Shown one piece after another: positions 10,004-19,084 of a DNA stretch of 64,000 bases. A model generated the notes under the pieces. That model had not been told where the DNA came from and did not search any database. It saw only the letters and a list, made by a program, of their open reading frames with translations. Both the position numbers and the translations under genes were made by a program. Numbering within the stretch: the stretch's first letter is position 1; each line of letters opens with the position of its first letter. This DNA is from Pseudoalteromonas prydzensis (GTDB taxonomy: Bacteria > Pseudomonadota > Gammaproteobacteria > Enterobacterales > Alteromonadaceae): contig NZ_BDDT01000001.1 in NCBI RefSeq assembly GCF_001661495.1, forward strand, positions 930,001-994,000, in the 5' to 3' direction.

Positions 10004-10233
10004 CATTCATCTACCTAACATTAGGGTGTTTATTATTAGTTGCTAGTAGTTTACTGCTCAGAACCGCCAACAGCGCTAGCCGCTGGCTAAGTCTGGTGGT
10101 TTTTTGTATTGCCACAGCCTGTTTTATTGCTGTGTACGGTAATATAGCCGGTGTGTTTATTGCCGTGCCTACGGCACTATTAATTGGCTTATTGACGGCA
10201 TTTTTATTAGGCAAAAAAACCTCAAAACAATAA
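10000..10233 (+). CDS. Small membrane protein of iron-uptake cassette (DUF3325-like)
   Basis: A 77-residue protein with three close hydrophobic segments (about residues 2-20, 28-46, 48-70) and a charged tail GKKTSKQ. Its ATG overlaps the PepSY stop as ATGA (10000-10003), so it is translationally coupled to that gene and closes the four-gene cassette. Size, topology and position match DUF3325-type proteins that accompany PepSY siderophore reductases; this name is from memory of the family and unverified. No catalytic motif is visible. I expect it to be a membrane partner of the PepSY protein. Confidence 0.7.
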   Translation: MTFIYLTLGCLLLVASSLLLRTANSASRWLSLVVFCIATACFIAVYGNIAGVFIAVPTALLIGLLTAFLLGKKTSKQ

Positions 10234-10431
10234 TTAAAGACTTGCGCGCCCTAAGCATCATGTTGAGGGCGTTACTTAAAACAACCTCTCGCTGCCTGCA
10301 TATTCTCTCTGATCATAATGCTTATATGGTTGGGATAATGGATTAGCTATATAGCTGACCACGCAAAGCCATGTATCTTCAAGTAACTTGAGTATATACT
10401 TCCTAGCATGAGTACTTGTAATGACTAACTA

Positions 10432-11121
10432 ATGACAAAACCAAAAAAGAAAAGTAATTTTTTCAGTAACCTTATTTTTAATATTATTTTACCGGCGGTG
10501 ATTTTAAGCCGCTTCAGTACACCAGATACCTTAGGCCCTGTGTGGGCGGTGGTAGTGGCACTTGCCTTTCCACTGTTATTTGGGTTGTGGGAGCTTAAGC
10601 AATCAGGCAAAGTAAACTTTTTCTCAGTACTTGGCATCATCAGCGTACTGCTTACTGGCGGTATTAGTTTATTTGAACTCGACCCTAAATACATTGCCAT
10701 TAAAGAAGCCATGGTGCCCGCTATTATCGGTATCATTGTGTTAGTGAGCCAATACACGCCTTACCCATTGATCCGTAAGCTATTAATTAACCCTGAACTG
10801 TTAGATATAGAAAAGCTAACTCAGTCACTTGAGCAACAAAATAATACCGCTGTATTTGATGCTAAAATACGTTTAGCTGGGTTTATTGTTGCCAGTGCAT
10901 TCTTTTTATCTGCGACACTTAATTACTTTTTAGCAAAAGCTATTGTGGTCAGTATGCCCGGCACCACAGCTTATGCGGAAGAGTTAGGGCGTATGACGTG
11001 GTTAAGTTACCCAGTGATTGTAGCACCCACTATGGTGTTATTGGTTGGTGCTATTATTTTCACATTTAAACAAATAGGTAAACTTACTAAACAACCAGTC
11101 GATGATTTCATACTGCAATAA
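10432..11121 (+). CDS. VC0807-like six-helix membrane protein
   Basis: A 229-residue inner-membrane protein with about six hydrophobic helices and a lysine-rich N-terminal tail (KPKKKS). It resembles the VC0807 family, a group of unknown function widespread in Vibrionales and Alteromonadales, often labelled intracellular septation-like or MFS-like without evidence. It is not coupled to the iron cassette: about 200 bp separate them. It converges with the TetR gene, 11 bp away, with no terminator between. Function is unknown; family assignment is by overall look. Confidence 0.7.
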   Translation: MTKPKKKSNFFSNLIFNIILPAVILSRFSTPDTLGPVWAVVVALAFPLLFGLWELKQSGKVNFFSVLGIISVLLTGGISLFELDPKYIAIKEAMVPAIIGIIVLVSQYTPYPLIRKLLINPELLDIEKLTQSLEQQNNTAVFDAKIRLAGFIVASAFFLSATLNYFLAKAIVVSMPGTTAYAEELGRMTWLSYPVIVAPTMVLLVGAIIFTFKQIGKLTKQPVDDFILQ

Positions 11122-11132
11122 ACGCACTGAAA

Positions 11133-11744
11133 TCAACGATACATTTTAATAAATCGCGTTACGCAATCTGCAATGTAGTCGGCCGGCGGTAATTCGTCGG
11201 CTTTTGCGTGGCCTAGTGCGTGGCGCAGTTTCCAATCTCCTTGAGTCATACCCAGTAATTGCAAAGTCGCAAATTTCGGGTTTTCAATAGTCAATAAACC
11301 TGCAGCGGCGATACTTTGCAAACATGTTTCAACTTGTTGGATCACCACTTTCGGCGCCGCCTCGTAAAATAACAAAGCCAGCTCTGGGTATTCATCTTTG
11401 TGAGCTACACAGGTGTCGTATACTCTTAACGCCTCAGGTGAAAAGACTAAAGAAATAAAATTAGTTAGCACCCGTAAAAGGTTCTCTTCAAGTGTTTGCG
11501 TAGCTTCAAACTGCTCTTTACGTAAGTTAGAAGACGAGCAGTGTGCAGTTACCGTTTCAACGAATAAGTTGTTTTTATCTTTAAAATGGCTATACACAGT
11601 CTGCTTAGACACCTCAGCTAACTTAGCAATTTGGTCCATGCTGGTATTAGGAAAACCCTTTTCCATAAACAAGCTAGTAGCTGCAGTAATGATCTGTTGT
11701 CGCTTTAGCTCTGAGCGACTCAGGGTCGTTATTTCCATTTTCAC
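11133..11744 (-). CDS. TetR/AcrR-family repressor of the adjacent RND efflux genes
   Basis: A 203-residue regulator with an N-terminal TetR helix-turn-helix (about residues 14-60: AATSLFMEKGFPNTSMDQIA, then VSKQTVYSHFKDKNNLF) and a C-terminal ligand-binding domain resembling the AefR-like TetR_C group. It is transcribed away from the MFP-RND pair and 149 bp separate the start codons; two palindromes in this gap look like its operators. The expected job is ligand-released repression of the pump and of itself. Two Met codons (residues 1 and 3) are both possible starts. Confidence 0.88.
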   Translation of the reverse strand: MKMEITTLSRSELKRQQIITAATSLFMEKGFPNTSMDQIAKLAEVSKQTVYSHFKDKNNLFVETVTAHCSSSNLRKEQFEATQTLEENLLRVLTNFISLVFSPEALRVYDTCVAHKDEYPELALLFYEAAPKVVIQQVETCLQSIAAAGLLTIENPKFATLQLLGMTQGDWKLRHALGHAKADELPPADYIADCVTRFIKMYR

Positions 11745-11748
11745 CTCA

Positions 11749-11775
11749 AATCAAACTAGACAGTCTAGTTTGATT
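11749..11775. promoter_or_regulatory. Perfect palindrome, probable TetR operator
   Basis: Arms AATCAAACTAGA and TCTAGTTTGATT are perfect reverse complements around a CAG spacer. It lies 4 bp upstream of the TetR start codon, so a bound repressor would block the regulator's own transcript. The core TAGAC/GTCTA is shared with the second palindrome at 11793-11814. Confidence 0.7.
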
Positions 11776-11792
11776 GGTTTATATTTATTCAA

Positions 11793-11814
11793 AATTAGAC
11801 TCGAGAGTCTAGTT
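11793..11814. promoter_or_regulatory. Second imperfect palindrome, probable TetR operator
   Basis: AATTAGACT and AGTCTAGTT are reverse complements at 8 of 9 positions around CGAG. It repeats the TAGAC/GTCTA half-sites of the palindrome 18 bp away and lies 80 bp before the adaptor gene, where a promoter for the efflux genes is expected. Confidence 0.55.
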
Positions 11815-11893
11815 ATTATCATAGTGCGTACACAAACAAGTGTAAACAGTGTTGAATGCACTATAGCAAACTGACAATTTATATGGATATTCC

Positions 11894-12943
11894 ATGAAAA
11901 AACATTTACTCAGTGCATTTATTATACTCATGCCGTTTTATTTAGCAGCACAAAGCTCAGTGCAAGTGGCGGCATATACGGTAAAAAAAGAAGCGGGTTT
12001 TAATCAAACGCGTACGCTCAGTGGCCAAGTAATTAAAAAGCATGATGCGAAGTTAAGCTATGAATTTCCAGGGAAAATCGAACGTATTTACTTCGACCAA
12101 GGAGAACATGTTAAACAAGGCGATGTAATAGCGCAACAAAACACCCAACTTTTAGACATCGAGCTGAAAAAATTACAAGCGCAAAAGCAACGTGCTACTG
12201 CACAACTTAATTTAGTTAAATTGGAAATAAATCGCTTAACCGCCCTTGATAAACAAAATTATTCCGCGACGTCTGCGCTGGATCAAGCAAAAACCAATAT
12301 GGCGGTGCTCGTTGCAGAAACAGCGGGGATTGATGCCAGTATTAATGAAATCACTATTCGTAAACAAAAAGCCGAATTAACAGCGCCATTTACAGGTATT
12401 TTAGGGCAACGCTTTGCTTCTGAAGGTGAAATTGTAGCCGCTGGCACCCCCATCGTAAGGCTAATTGAAGATCAGCACGCGCAAGTGAGTATTGGTATTC
12501 CGCTTAGTTTGCAACATACAGTCAAAAATAATATGACCATAGAGATTGCTGGGCAACGCTATGCAGTAACGGCCTTGAGTAAAGGCGCAGGAATAGATGC
12601 TAAAACACAAACCCTTACGATGCGCTTCTCGCTTCCAGACAATGCAAAAGTATACCCGGGGCAATTAGCCAAACTTGAATTACAACAATATAAGCAGCAA
12701 GCTGGCTTTTGGGTGCCTCTTGATGCCTTAGCTGACGGCATTCGGGGCACTTGGCAAGTTTATCAAATACGCAATGCGGTTTTAAAACCCGTTATCGTGC
12801 AACTGTATTACGCACATGATGGCTATGCGTTTATTGGCGCACCACTGCACGATGGCGAGCAAATTGTGGCTAATGGCATGCATAAACTCTCTGCAAACAT
12901 CGCAGTTAATATTGTTGCAACGCAAAGCGCTAAGGCATTGTGA
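11894..12943 (+). CDS. RND efflux periplasmic adaptor (membrane fusion protein)
   Basis: A 349-residue periplasmic adaptor with a signal peptide (about residues 1-20), a biotinyl-lipoyl-like first half (SYEFPGKIERIYFDQGEHVK), a short coiled-coil hairpin (about 85-150, KKLQAQKQRATAQLNLVKLEINRL region), a second lipoyl half (LTAPFTGILGQRFASEGEIV), and beta-barrel and membrane-proximal domains. It should link the RND pump to an outer-membrane channel. Its stop TGA overlaps the RND start by one base (TGATG), so the two are translationally coupled. Probably repressed by the divergent TetR protein. No TolC-like gene is adjacent. The hairpin is short, as in AcrA/MexA-like adaptors. No lipid-attachment Cys is evident. 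Confidence 0.88.
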   Translation: MKKHLLSAFIILMPFYLAAQSSVQVAAYTVKKEAGFNQTRTLSGQVIKKHDAKLSYEFPGKIERIYFDQGEHVKQGDVIAQQNTQLLDIELKKLQAQKQRATAQLNLVKLEINRLTALDKQNYSATSALDQAKTNMAVLVAETAGIDASINEITIRKQKAELTAPFTGILGQRFASEGEIVAAGTPIVRLIEDQHAQVSIGIPLSLQHTVKNNMTIEIAGQRYAVTALSKGAGIDAKTQTLTMRFSLPDNAKVYPGQLAKLELQQYKQQAGFWVPLDALADGIRGTWQVYQIRNAVLKPVIVQLYYAHDGYAFIGAPLHDGEQIVANGMHKLSANIAVNIVATQSAKAL

Positions 12944-15900
12944 TGATCCGTTACTTATTTAATCACGGGCGAGTTCAAGCACTGTTAGTCGCTTTATTGA
13001 TTGTCAGTGGTTTGGCAGCCATTAGTAGCTTACCTCGAAGTGAAGATCCGAGGATCACAAATCGCGTTGCAATTGTGACTACAGCCTTACCTGGCGCCAG
13101 TGCTGAACGCGTGGAAGTGCAGATAAGTGAAAAAATCGAGCAAAAACTTAAATCTCAGGCGGAAATAAAAACCTTATCGTCAATTTCTCGCCCTGGGTTA
13201 TCAGTGATCACAATCGAATTAAAAGACGAAGTCACCAATGTAAAACCCGTTTGGTCACGAATGCGAGATTTATTAGGTGATGTCAGTAGCCAACTGCCCG
13301 TCAATGCCTCGCCGCCGTTACTAGATGATGAGCGTGGATACGCCTATACCCGAATCTTATCGCTCAATGCTAATAATGATGTTACAACCTTAGCCACGGT
13401 TAATCGCTATGCTAAAGAGTTGCAAAACCAATTACGTAATGTACCTGGCGTTGAGTTAGTGCATTTTTTTGGTCAAATCGATGAAGAAATTCTAGTTGCG
13501 GTTGATCAACATAAAGCGAATCTGGCAGGGATCTCACTGTCGCAAATTCATGCTGCTATCAAAGGCGCTGATGCTAAAGTAGCCGCTGGCACATTAACGA
13601 ATAATAAAACTCAAATGCAAATAGAAGTAACCGGAGCATTTGACTCAATTGCACGAATTGGCGCCATTCCATTGAGTAGCAATCAACATGCAGGACAGTA
13701 TCAACTCTCTGATGTTGCGACAATTACCCGCTCTGTAAAAACACCTGTTAGTGAAATCGCACTAATTGATGGTAAACCAGGTATTTATATCGCAATCCGC
13801 ATGTTACCAAACCTACGTATTGATACCTTTTCTGAGCGCGTGGATGCTGCTGTTGCTAAATTTTCCAACGATTTGCCTGCACAAATTTTACTACAGGATA
13901 TTTTTGATCAACGGGGCTATACCGAAACTCGATTAGCAGATTTACTGGGGAATATTGCGGTTGGTTTTGTGCTCATACTGGCTGTGCTTTTGATCACTTT
14001 AGGATTTAAGGCCGCGTTAGTGGTTGGAACTGCACTGCCCTTAACCGTATTATTTACCCTTGTGAGTATGCAGTGGTATGACTTGCCCATTCATCAAATG
14101 TCGGTCACAGGATTAGTGGTTGCACTGGGGATTATGGTTGATAATGCCATCGTGATCACCGATGCCGTACAGCGTTTTCGCCAACAAGGTGTTAATGCGC
14201 TTGCCGCCGTTGAAAAAGCCGTTGCACACTTTTGGTTGCCATTATTGGGCTCAACATTGACTACAATACTAGCGTTTGCACCGATAGTGTTAATGCCAGG
14301 TGCTGCTGGAGAGTTTATCGGCGGGATCGCTTTAAGTGTGATCTTTGCTTTAATTGGCTCATATTTGATATCACATTCTTTAGTGGCGGTATTTGCAGGG
14401 CAGTTTATAAAGAATGACTCGCGCACTGGAATATTCTATCAAGGAATACGTGCTCCAAAACTCAGTAAACGCTTTGCTGCAAGCTTAAAATTAAGCTTAG
14501 AAAAACCGCTATTAACTTTATTAATCGTATTTATCTTTCCTGTCGCTGGCTTTTTAGGTGCAGGGCAACTGACCGAGCAATTCTTCCCGCCTTCCGATCG
14601 CGATATGTTTCAAATTGAAGTGCATTTTGCTCCTCATGTCAGTATTGAGTCAACCCGTCAGGCGATTGTCAGTATGGATCAGTTTATACGCCAATATGAA
14701 GGGATTGAGAAGCTGGATTGGATGATCGGGACTAATTTCCCCAGCTTTTATTACAACATGCTGCAACGTAATCGCGGCGCAAATAACTATGCCCAAGCCA
14801 TGGTAAAAGTTAGCGACTTTAAACGAGCCAACGAATTAATCACCCAGTTACAAGTACAGCTTGATAGTGCTTTTCCAAGCGCACAAACCTTAGTTAGAAA
14901 ACTAGAGCAAGGCCCACCATTCAACGCACCTATTGAGATGCGGATCTACGGACCAAACTTAGATACGTTGTCGGAATTAGGTCAGCAACTGCGTACCCAG
15001 CTGATAGCGCATGAGAACATTACACATACCCGCCCTACTTTGCTCTCGGGTTCTCCAAAGTTGTGGTTAAACACAGATGAAGCGGCTCTCACCCATGCGG
15101 GTTTAAGCTTAAGTGCAATGGCAACGCAATTGCAAAGTCAGTTCAATGGCGTTATTGCCGGCAGTATTATTGATAATACAGAAACTGTGCCGGTGAGAGT
15201 GAGAGTTGCCGATCAAGACCGTGCTGACATTAGTGCATTATTTAGCACTCAATTAACCAGCCCTGCAGCAACGAGCCAAGGATTGTTAGTTGAATCTTAT
15301 GCAGATGTTGAGCTTACACCTTCGCGAGGTTCAATTGCGCGACGTAACGGAGAGCGAGTAAATATTATTGAGGCCTATTTAACCACCGGTGTATTGCCGC
15401 AAACAGTGCTTAATGAAGTTACTGCAACTATTGAAAAATCTGGCTTTGTACTGCCCCACGGCTACAGGTTAGAAATTGGCGGTGAATCACAAGAGCGCAA
15501 TGAAGCGGTCGGTAAATTACTGGGTCAAGTAGGTATTATCATGGTGCTGTTGATCACGGTACTGGTGATGTCATTTAACTCGTTTACTACCACCGCATTA
15601 ATTTTAATTAACGCCTTACAAGCCGCGATGCTTGGCTTATTAAGTGTGTATATTGCAGGCTATCCGTTTGGGTTTACTGTGATTATTGGCTTACTAGGGT
15701 TAATGGGGCTGGCAATTAACGCCGCTATCGTTATTTTATCTGAGCTTAACGCAACCGGTGCCTTAACCGATAAACACAAAATCATTGCCGCGGTGATGAC
15801 TTGCTCACGGCATATCAGTTCTACCACAATCACTACCGTAGGTGGTTTTTTACCGCTAATTTTAGCCGGGGGCGGCTTTTGGCCACCATTTGCAATCGCT

Positions 15901-15996
15901 ATTGCGGGCGGCACAGTATTGACCACTATACTGTCGTTTTATTTTGTACCCGTGGCTTATTATTTACTATCAAAACGAAAGTTACGCTGTAAATAA
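12943..15996 (+). CDS. RND-family efflux permease
   Basis: Inner-membrane proton-driven pump subunit, 1017 residues from this ATG (an overlapping GTG three bases upstream is the alternative). It has the RND plan: helix at 10-30, large periplasmic loop, helices 2-6 after residue 335, a second helix at about 525, a second large loop, and helices 8-12 near the C-terminus. The sequence starts MIRYLFNHGRVQALLVALL, as in many Alteromonadales pumps. In the fourth helix the acidic motif reads VDNAIVITD (Asp400, Asn401), where AcrB has two adjacent aspartates; the proton-relay set may therefore differ. It is coupled to the adaptor gene and followed by a strong bidirectional hairpin. Substrates cannot be told from sequence. 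Confidence 0.9.
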   Translation: MIRYLFNHGRVQALLVALLIVSGLAAISSLPRSEDPRITNRVAIVTTALPGASAERVEVQISEKIEQKLKSQAEIKTLSSISRPGLSVITIELKDEVTNVKPVWSRMRDLLGDVSSQLPVNASPPLLDDERGYAYTRILSLNANNDVTTLATVNRYAKELQNQLRNVPGVELVHFFGQIDEEILVAVDQHKANLAGISLSQIHAAIKGADAKVAAGTLTNNKTQMQIEVTGAFDSIARIGAIPLSSNQHAGQYQLSDVATITRSVKTPVSEIALIDGKPGIYIAIRMLPNLRIDTFSERVDAAVAKFSNDLPAQILLQDIFDQRGYTETRLADLLGNIAVGFVLILAVLLITLGFKAALVVGTALPLTVLFTLVSMQWYDLPIHQMSVTGLVVALGIMVDNAIVITDAVQRFRQQGVNALAAVEKAVAHFWLPLLGSTLTTILAFAPIVLMPGAAGEFIGGIALSVIFALIGSYLISHSLVAVFAGQFIKNDSRTGIFYQGIRAPKLSKRFAASLKLSLEKPLLTLLIVFIFPVAGFLGAGQLTEQFFPPSDRDMFQIEVHFAPHVSIESTRQAIVSMDQFIRQYEGIEKLDWMIGTNFPSFYYNMLQRNRGANNYAQAMVKVSDFKRANELITQLQVQLDSAFPSAQTLVRKLEQGPPFNAPIEMRIYGPNLDTLSELGQQLRTQLIAHENITHTRPTLLSGSPKLWLNTDEAALTHAGLSLSAMATQLQSQFNGVIAGSIIDNTETVPVRVRVADQDRADISALFSTQLTSPAATSQGLLVESYADVELTPSRGSIARRNGERVNIIEAYLTTGVLPQTVLNEVTATIEKSGFVLPHGYRLEIGGESQERNEAVGKLLGQVGIIMVLLITVLVMSFNSFTTTALILINALQAAMLGLLSVYIAGYPFGFTVIIGLLGLMGLAINAAIVILSELNATGALTDKHKIIAAVMTCSRHISSTTITTVGGFLPLILAGGGFWPPFAIAIAGGTVLTTILSFYFVPVAYYLLSKRKLRCK

Positions 15997-16022
15997 GCAT
16001 TCACAGTATTTTCTCAAACCAG

Positions 16023-16048
16023 ACAAGGCCTCGATTGAGGCCTTGTTT
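16023..16048. terminator. Bidirectional terminator between RND and TonB receptor genes
   Basis: Arms ACAAGGCCTC and GAGGCCTTGT pair perfectly around GATT and are followed by TT on the plus strand. It sits between two convergent genes and probably serves both. Confidence 0.85.
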
Positions 16049-16056
16049 ATGTTAAA

Positions 16057-18036
16057 TTAAAACTCCCAGCTCAGTGACGCCCAATAACGGCGGCCGTCTT
16101 CAACATAACCATACTCATCTTCAGTGATGTCTTTATCAAACATGTTATACACACCAAAGCCAAGTTTTACTGTGTTGGTTAAGTTATAGTTACCACCAAT
16201 ATCGGCCAAGGTATAATCTGGCGCAATAAGGCTACTTTGCGAAGGTCCAGTTGTTGGCTGGCTTTCTTCACCACGGTAATGAACACGTAACCAGCTGCCA
16301 AATTTATCACTGGGTTGCCAGTTAAAAGATGTTTGTAAAATATGCTTTGGTAACTGGTTTAATGGGCTGCCTTTGTACTCACCCGATTTTTGTTCGGAAT
16401 CGGTGTAAGTGTAATTAGCCCTGACGTCGATATCGCTGGTGATGTCATACGACAGGGTAAATTCAAAACCTTGAGTAACTGCTTCATCCACATTGACATA
16501 CGTAGTGGGCAATGAACCAAAGTCGTTAGGGCCATCTGTACACTGAGTTAGCGGGCAGGCAATACGGGTGATTTTGTCATCAAACTGATTATAAAACACG
16601 GTACTTGACACATTCAGATCACGACTCACATCGTAATAAATGCCCATTTCATAGTTAACGGACTTTTCTGGACTTAAATCTGCATTACCATAAATATTTC
16701 CGCCGCGACTTACTTGCCCCCAATCAGGAGTAGATTGGCGAATATTTGGCGCTCTAAAGCCTGTTGAGATACCGCCTTTAATAGTGAGATCATGGCTCGC
16801 GCTATACACACCGTATAAGCGAGGACTCCAATGACCGGCGAAATTACCATCATGATCGTATCTAAGTCCAGTAGTTAACTTAAATGCCTTAGTCGCGCTC
16901 CATTCGTCTTCTGCAAAGATAGACCATTGCTCATTCTCTACGTGTGTTAAATCACTAATTTTATTGCTGGTATAATCGTCCAGTGTTTCTTTTAAGTACG
17001 CAGCACCTACCGTGGCATTGTGATCGGTAATAATTGGCAAGGTCCAGCTAGTTTGTGCGTCAGTATTTTCTACAAACATTTCACGAGAGGTGTTGTCGAA
17101 CTTATCGTACTTTAAGTAGCTGCGAGAAGAGCCAAAATCATAAAAGCCATTATGACTGAGTGAAAAGGTTTGTTGTTCATATTCAGTGGTTGATGATTCA
17201 GGGCATCCTCTGCGCCCGCAGCTTTCACCGGGAGCAAGTGCAGCAACGGTTTTACCAAGAGTGGCATCCAAGGTTTGTTTACCCGTGCCTGCCTCAAACA
17301 TAATTTCGTGGTTAGCAGTGGGAGTTAAAATAAACTTCACTTTAATATTACTTTGCTCTTTGCCACGAAAACCTGCTGTAAAATCATCTTCATCTCGTTC
17401 TGAGAACTGGCCAGATAGCTGCACGCCTAGCAGTTCAGGAATGAGTCCACCAGCGGTAAAAAAACTGCCTTGATTAATATTGCCCGACTCACTGCGCTCT
17501 TGAATTGTGCTATCAAGGCGTACTTCACCATACCATTGCTCTGGCGTTTTTCGAGTAATAATGTTGATCACACCACCAATGGCATCAGAGCCATAAAGTG
17601 ACGACATCGGGCCGCGAATAACCTCAATGCGCTCAATTGCTGAGATGGGTGGTGTCCACGCACCTTCAACGCCAGGGCCATCACTGTTAGGGCGTGTTTC
17701 ACGGGATGTTTGCCGCTGTCCATCAATTAAAATCAACGTATATTGGCTCGCCATACCACGCAGGCTAATGTCTTTTCTGTCACCACCGCCTGTGACTACA
17801 ACACCAGGTACATCGGTTAATGCATCGGTTAAATCACGATAAAAACGTTTTTCGAGCTGTGATCTATCTATCACACTAATACTGGCTGGTGCCTCTTTCA
17901 GCATTTGCTCACTGCCGGATGCAGATACCACAATCACTTCCATATCTTGCTTGGCATCATCCGCATGGGCTGACACACTTAAAGCGCTTAAAATTGCTGC
18001 AGTTAACGGTATTAATTTACGGCTTACCGTATTCAT
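16057..18036 (-). CDS. TonB-dependent receptor, FepA/CirA/IrgA-like
   Basis: A 659-residue outer-membrane receptor with signal peptide (about 1-25, ending AHA|DD), TonB-box-like MEVIVVSASG, plug domain (about 45-155; LTDALTDVPGVVV, DISLRGMASQYTLILIDGQR, IERIEVIRGPMSSLYGSDAI, GGVINIITRK) and a barrel ending in Trp-Glu-Phe. The plug motifs are those of catecholate-siderophore and colicin I receptors. Two cysteines in an extracellular-type loop (SCGRRGCPES) may form a disulfide. A near-consensus Fur box lies about 30 bp upstream, and a LysR regulator is divergently transcribed. It shares plug organisation with the 774-residue receptor at 56599. Ligand is not readable beyond the family tendency. 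Confidence 0.9.
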   Translation of the reverse strand: MNTVSRKLIPLTAAILSALSVSAHADDAKQDMEVIVVSASGSEQMLKEAPASISVIDRSQLEKRFYRDLTDALTDVPGVVVTGGGDRKDISLRGMASQYTLILIDGQRQTSRETRPNSDGPGVEGAWTPPISAIERIEVIRGPMSSLYGSDAIGGVINIITRKTPEQWYGEVRLDSTIQERSESGNINQGSFFTAGGLIPELLGVQLSGQFSERDEDDFTAGFRGKEQSNIKVKFILTPTANHEIMFEAGTGKQTLDATLGKTVAALAPGESCGRRGCPESSTTEYEQQTFSLSHNGFYDFGSSRSYLKYDKFDNTSREMFVENTDAQTSWTLPIITDHNATVGAAYLKETLDDYTSNKISDLTHVENEQWSIFAEDEWSATKAFKLTTGLRYDHDGNFAGHWSPRLYGVYSASHDLTIKGGISTGFRAPNIRQSTPDWGQVSRGGNIYGNADLSPEKSVNYEMGIYYDVSRDLNVSSTVFYNQFDDKITRIACPLTQCTDGPNDFGSLPTTYVNVDEAVTQGFEFTLSYDITSDIDVRANYTYTDSEQKSGEYKGSPLNQLPKHILQTSFNWQPSDKFGSWLRVHYRGEESQPTTGPSQSSLIAPDYTLADIGGNYNLTNTVKLGFGVYNMFDKDITEDEYGYVEDGRRYWASLSWEF

Positions 18037-18066
18037 GATGATTCTCCGTGACTTTTGTTTTATAAA

Positions 18067-18081
18067 TGATAATAATTAGCG
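18067..18081. promoter_or_regulatory. Candidate Fur box between TonB receptor and LysR genes
   Basis: TGATAATAATTAGCG matches the Fur core TGATAATnATTATCA at 12 of 14 defined positions. It lies in the 121-bp gap between divergent start codons, about 30 bp from the receptor start. Confidence 0.6.
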
Positions 18082-18157
18082 TTTGCGATATTAATTAGAA
18101 GTTCCCACTTTCACAATGTGTGAATTCTTAAAGCTATGTTAAGCAGGACTTAAAGTT

Positions 18158-19084
18158 ATGAATGGGAAATTACTCAAGGCACTTAATGTATTTGCTCGTA
18201 CAGTCGAAACCGGCAACATGAGCCACGCAGCACAAGAGCTACTTATGACGACATCAGCGGTCAGCCAACAGATCAAACAACTTGAGCATGAACTGGGGTT
18301 AAGTTTGTTTAATCGCAGCCCTCGCGTTTTAACCTTAACGGAAGCAGGTCAGCTGTATTATCAAAGTTGTATTAAGATGTTGGCGCTAAGTTCAGCCACC
18401 TCTGAACAATTGCAGCAATTACAAAACAACCCAAGTGGGCAATTAAAATTAGTTGCGCCGGTTGGTTTTGGTGGAGGGCTCTTAAGTACGCCATTACAAC
18501 AATTAATCAGTCAGTACGCGGATATTGATATTCAGCTCACCTTGTCGGACGAGCCTGTTGATATGATAAAAGCAGGAGCTGATTTAGCACTTGCCATTGG
18601 CCCGTTACAAGACTCAAACTTAATCGCAAGGCATTTAGTAGATTGGCCATTAGTGTTATGCGTGCATCACAGCCACCTGCTAGCCAATGAAGTAAATCAC
18701 AATATTGAGCAATTAATCACCATGCCTAGAATTGCCCACATCAGCGCTGAATATGCGCTAACACACAAAACAACTAAACAAAGCGTTACATTACCTGAGC
18801 CACGGATCACTGTTAACAATATGCAAAGCATTATTCAGTTGGTATGTGATGGTGTTGGCTATGCCATTTTACCCGAGCCTGAAGTGCGAAGTTTATTACA
18901 TTCAGGTGAATTAAAACCTTTGTGTACTGATTGGCAGTTACCGCATTACAGCGTATTTGCAGTTACACCTGCGCGGGATATTTTAGCTGCGAAAACAAAA
19001 GCTGCAATTTCCTTACTCAAAGAAAATTTTGCGGCTTTATCACGACCTAAAACAGTTAAAAATAATAATAAAGCGCTAATTTAA
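18158..19084 (+). CDS. LysR-family transcriptional regulator
   Basis: A 308-residue regulator with an N-terminal winged helix (about residues 3-63; VETGNMSHAAQELLMTTSAV, SQQIKQLEHELG, LFNRSPRVLTLTEAG) and a periplasmic-binding-like effector domain (about 90-295). It is divergent from the FepA-like receptor, the usual arrangement of a LysR protein with its target, so it may act on that gene in addition to Fur. Its 3' end overlaps the 3' end of the convergent DUF4105 gene by 29 bp, so there is no separate terminator. Effector unknown. Confidence 0.88.
   Translation: MNGKLLKALNVFARTVETGNMSHAAQELLMTTSAVSQQIKQLEHELGLSLFNRSPRVLTLTEAGQLYYQSCIKMLALSSATSEQLQQLQNNPSGQLKLVAPVGFGGGLLSTPLQQLISQYADIDIQLTLSDEPVDMIKAGADLALAIGPLQDSNLIARHLVDWPLVLCVHHSHLLANEVNHNIEQLITMPRIAHISAEYALTHKTTKQSVTLPEPRITVNNMQSIIQLVCDGVGYAILPEPEVRSLLHSGELKPLCTDWQLPHYSVFAVTPARDILAAKTKAAISLLKENFAALSRPKTVKNNNKALI

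Noticed and set aside
10247..10271. Hairpin CGCCCT/AGGGCG after the iron cassette
   Set aside because: Only six pairs around a 13-nt loop and no T run; too weak to call a terminator.
10425..10757. Open frame of 110 codons antisense to the VC0807-like gene
   Set aside because: Fully covered by the sense gene with clear membrane-helix pattern; the antisense product has low-complexity composition.
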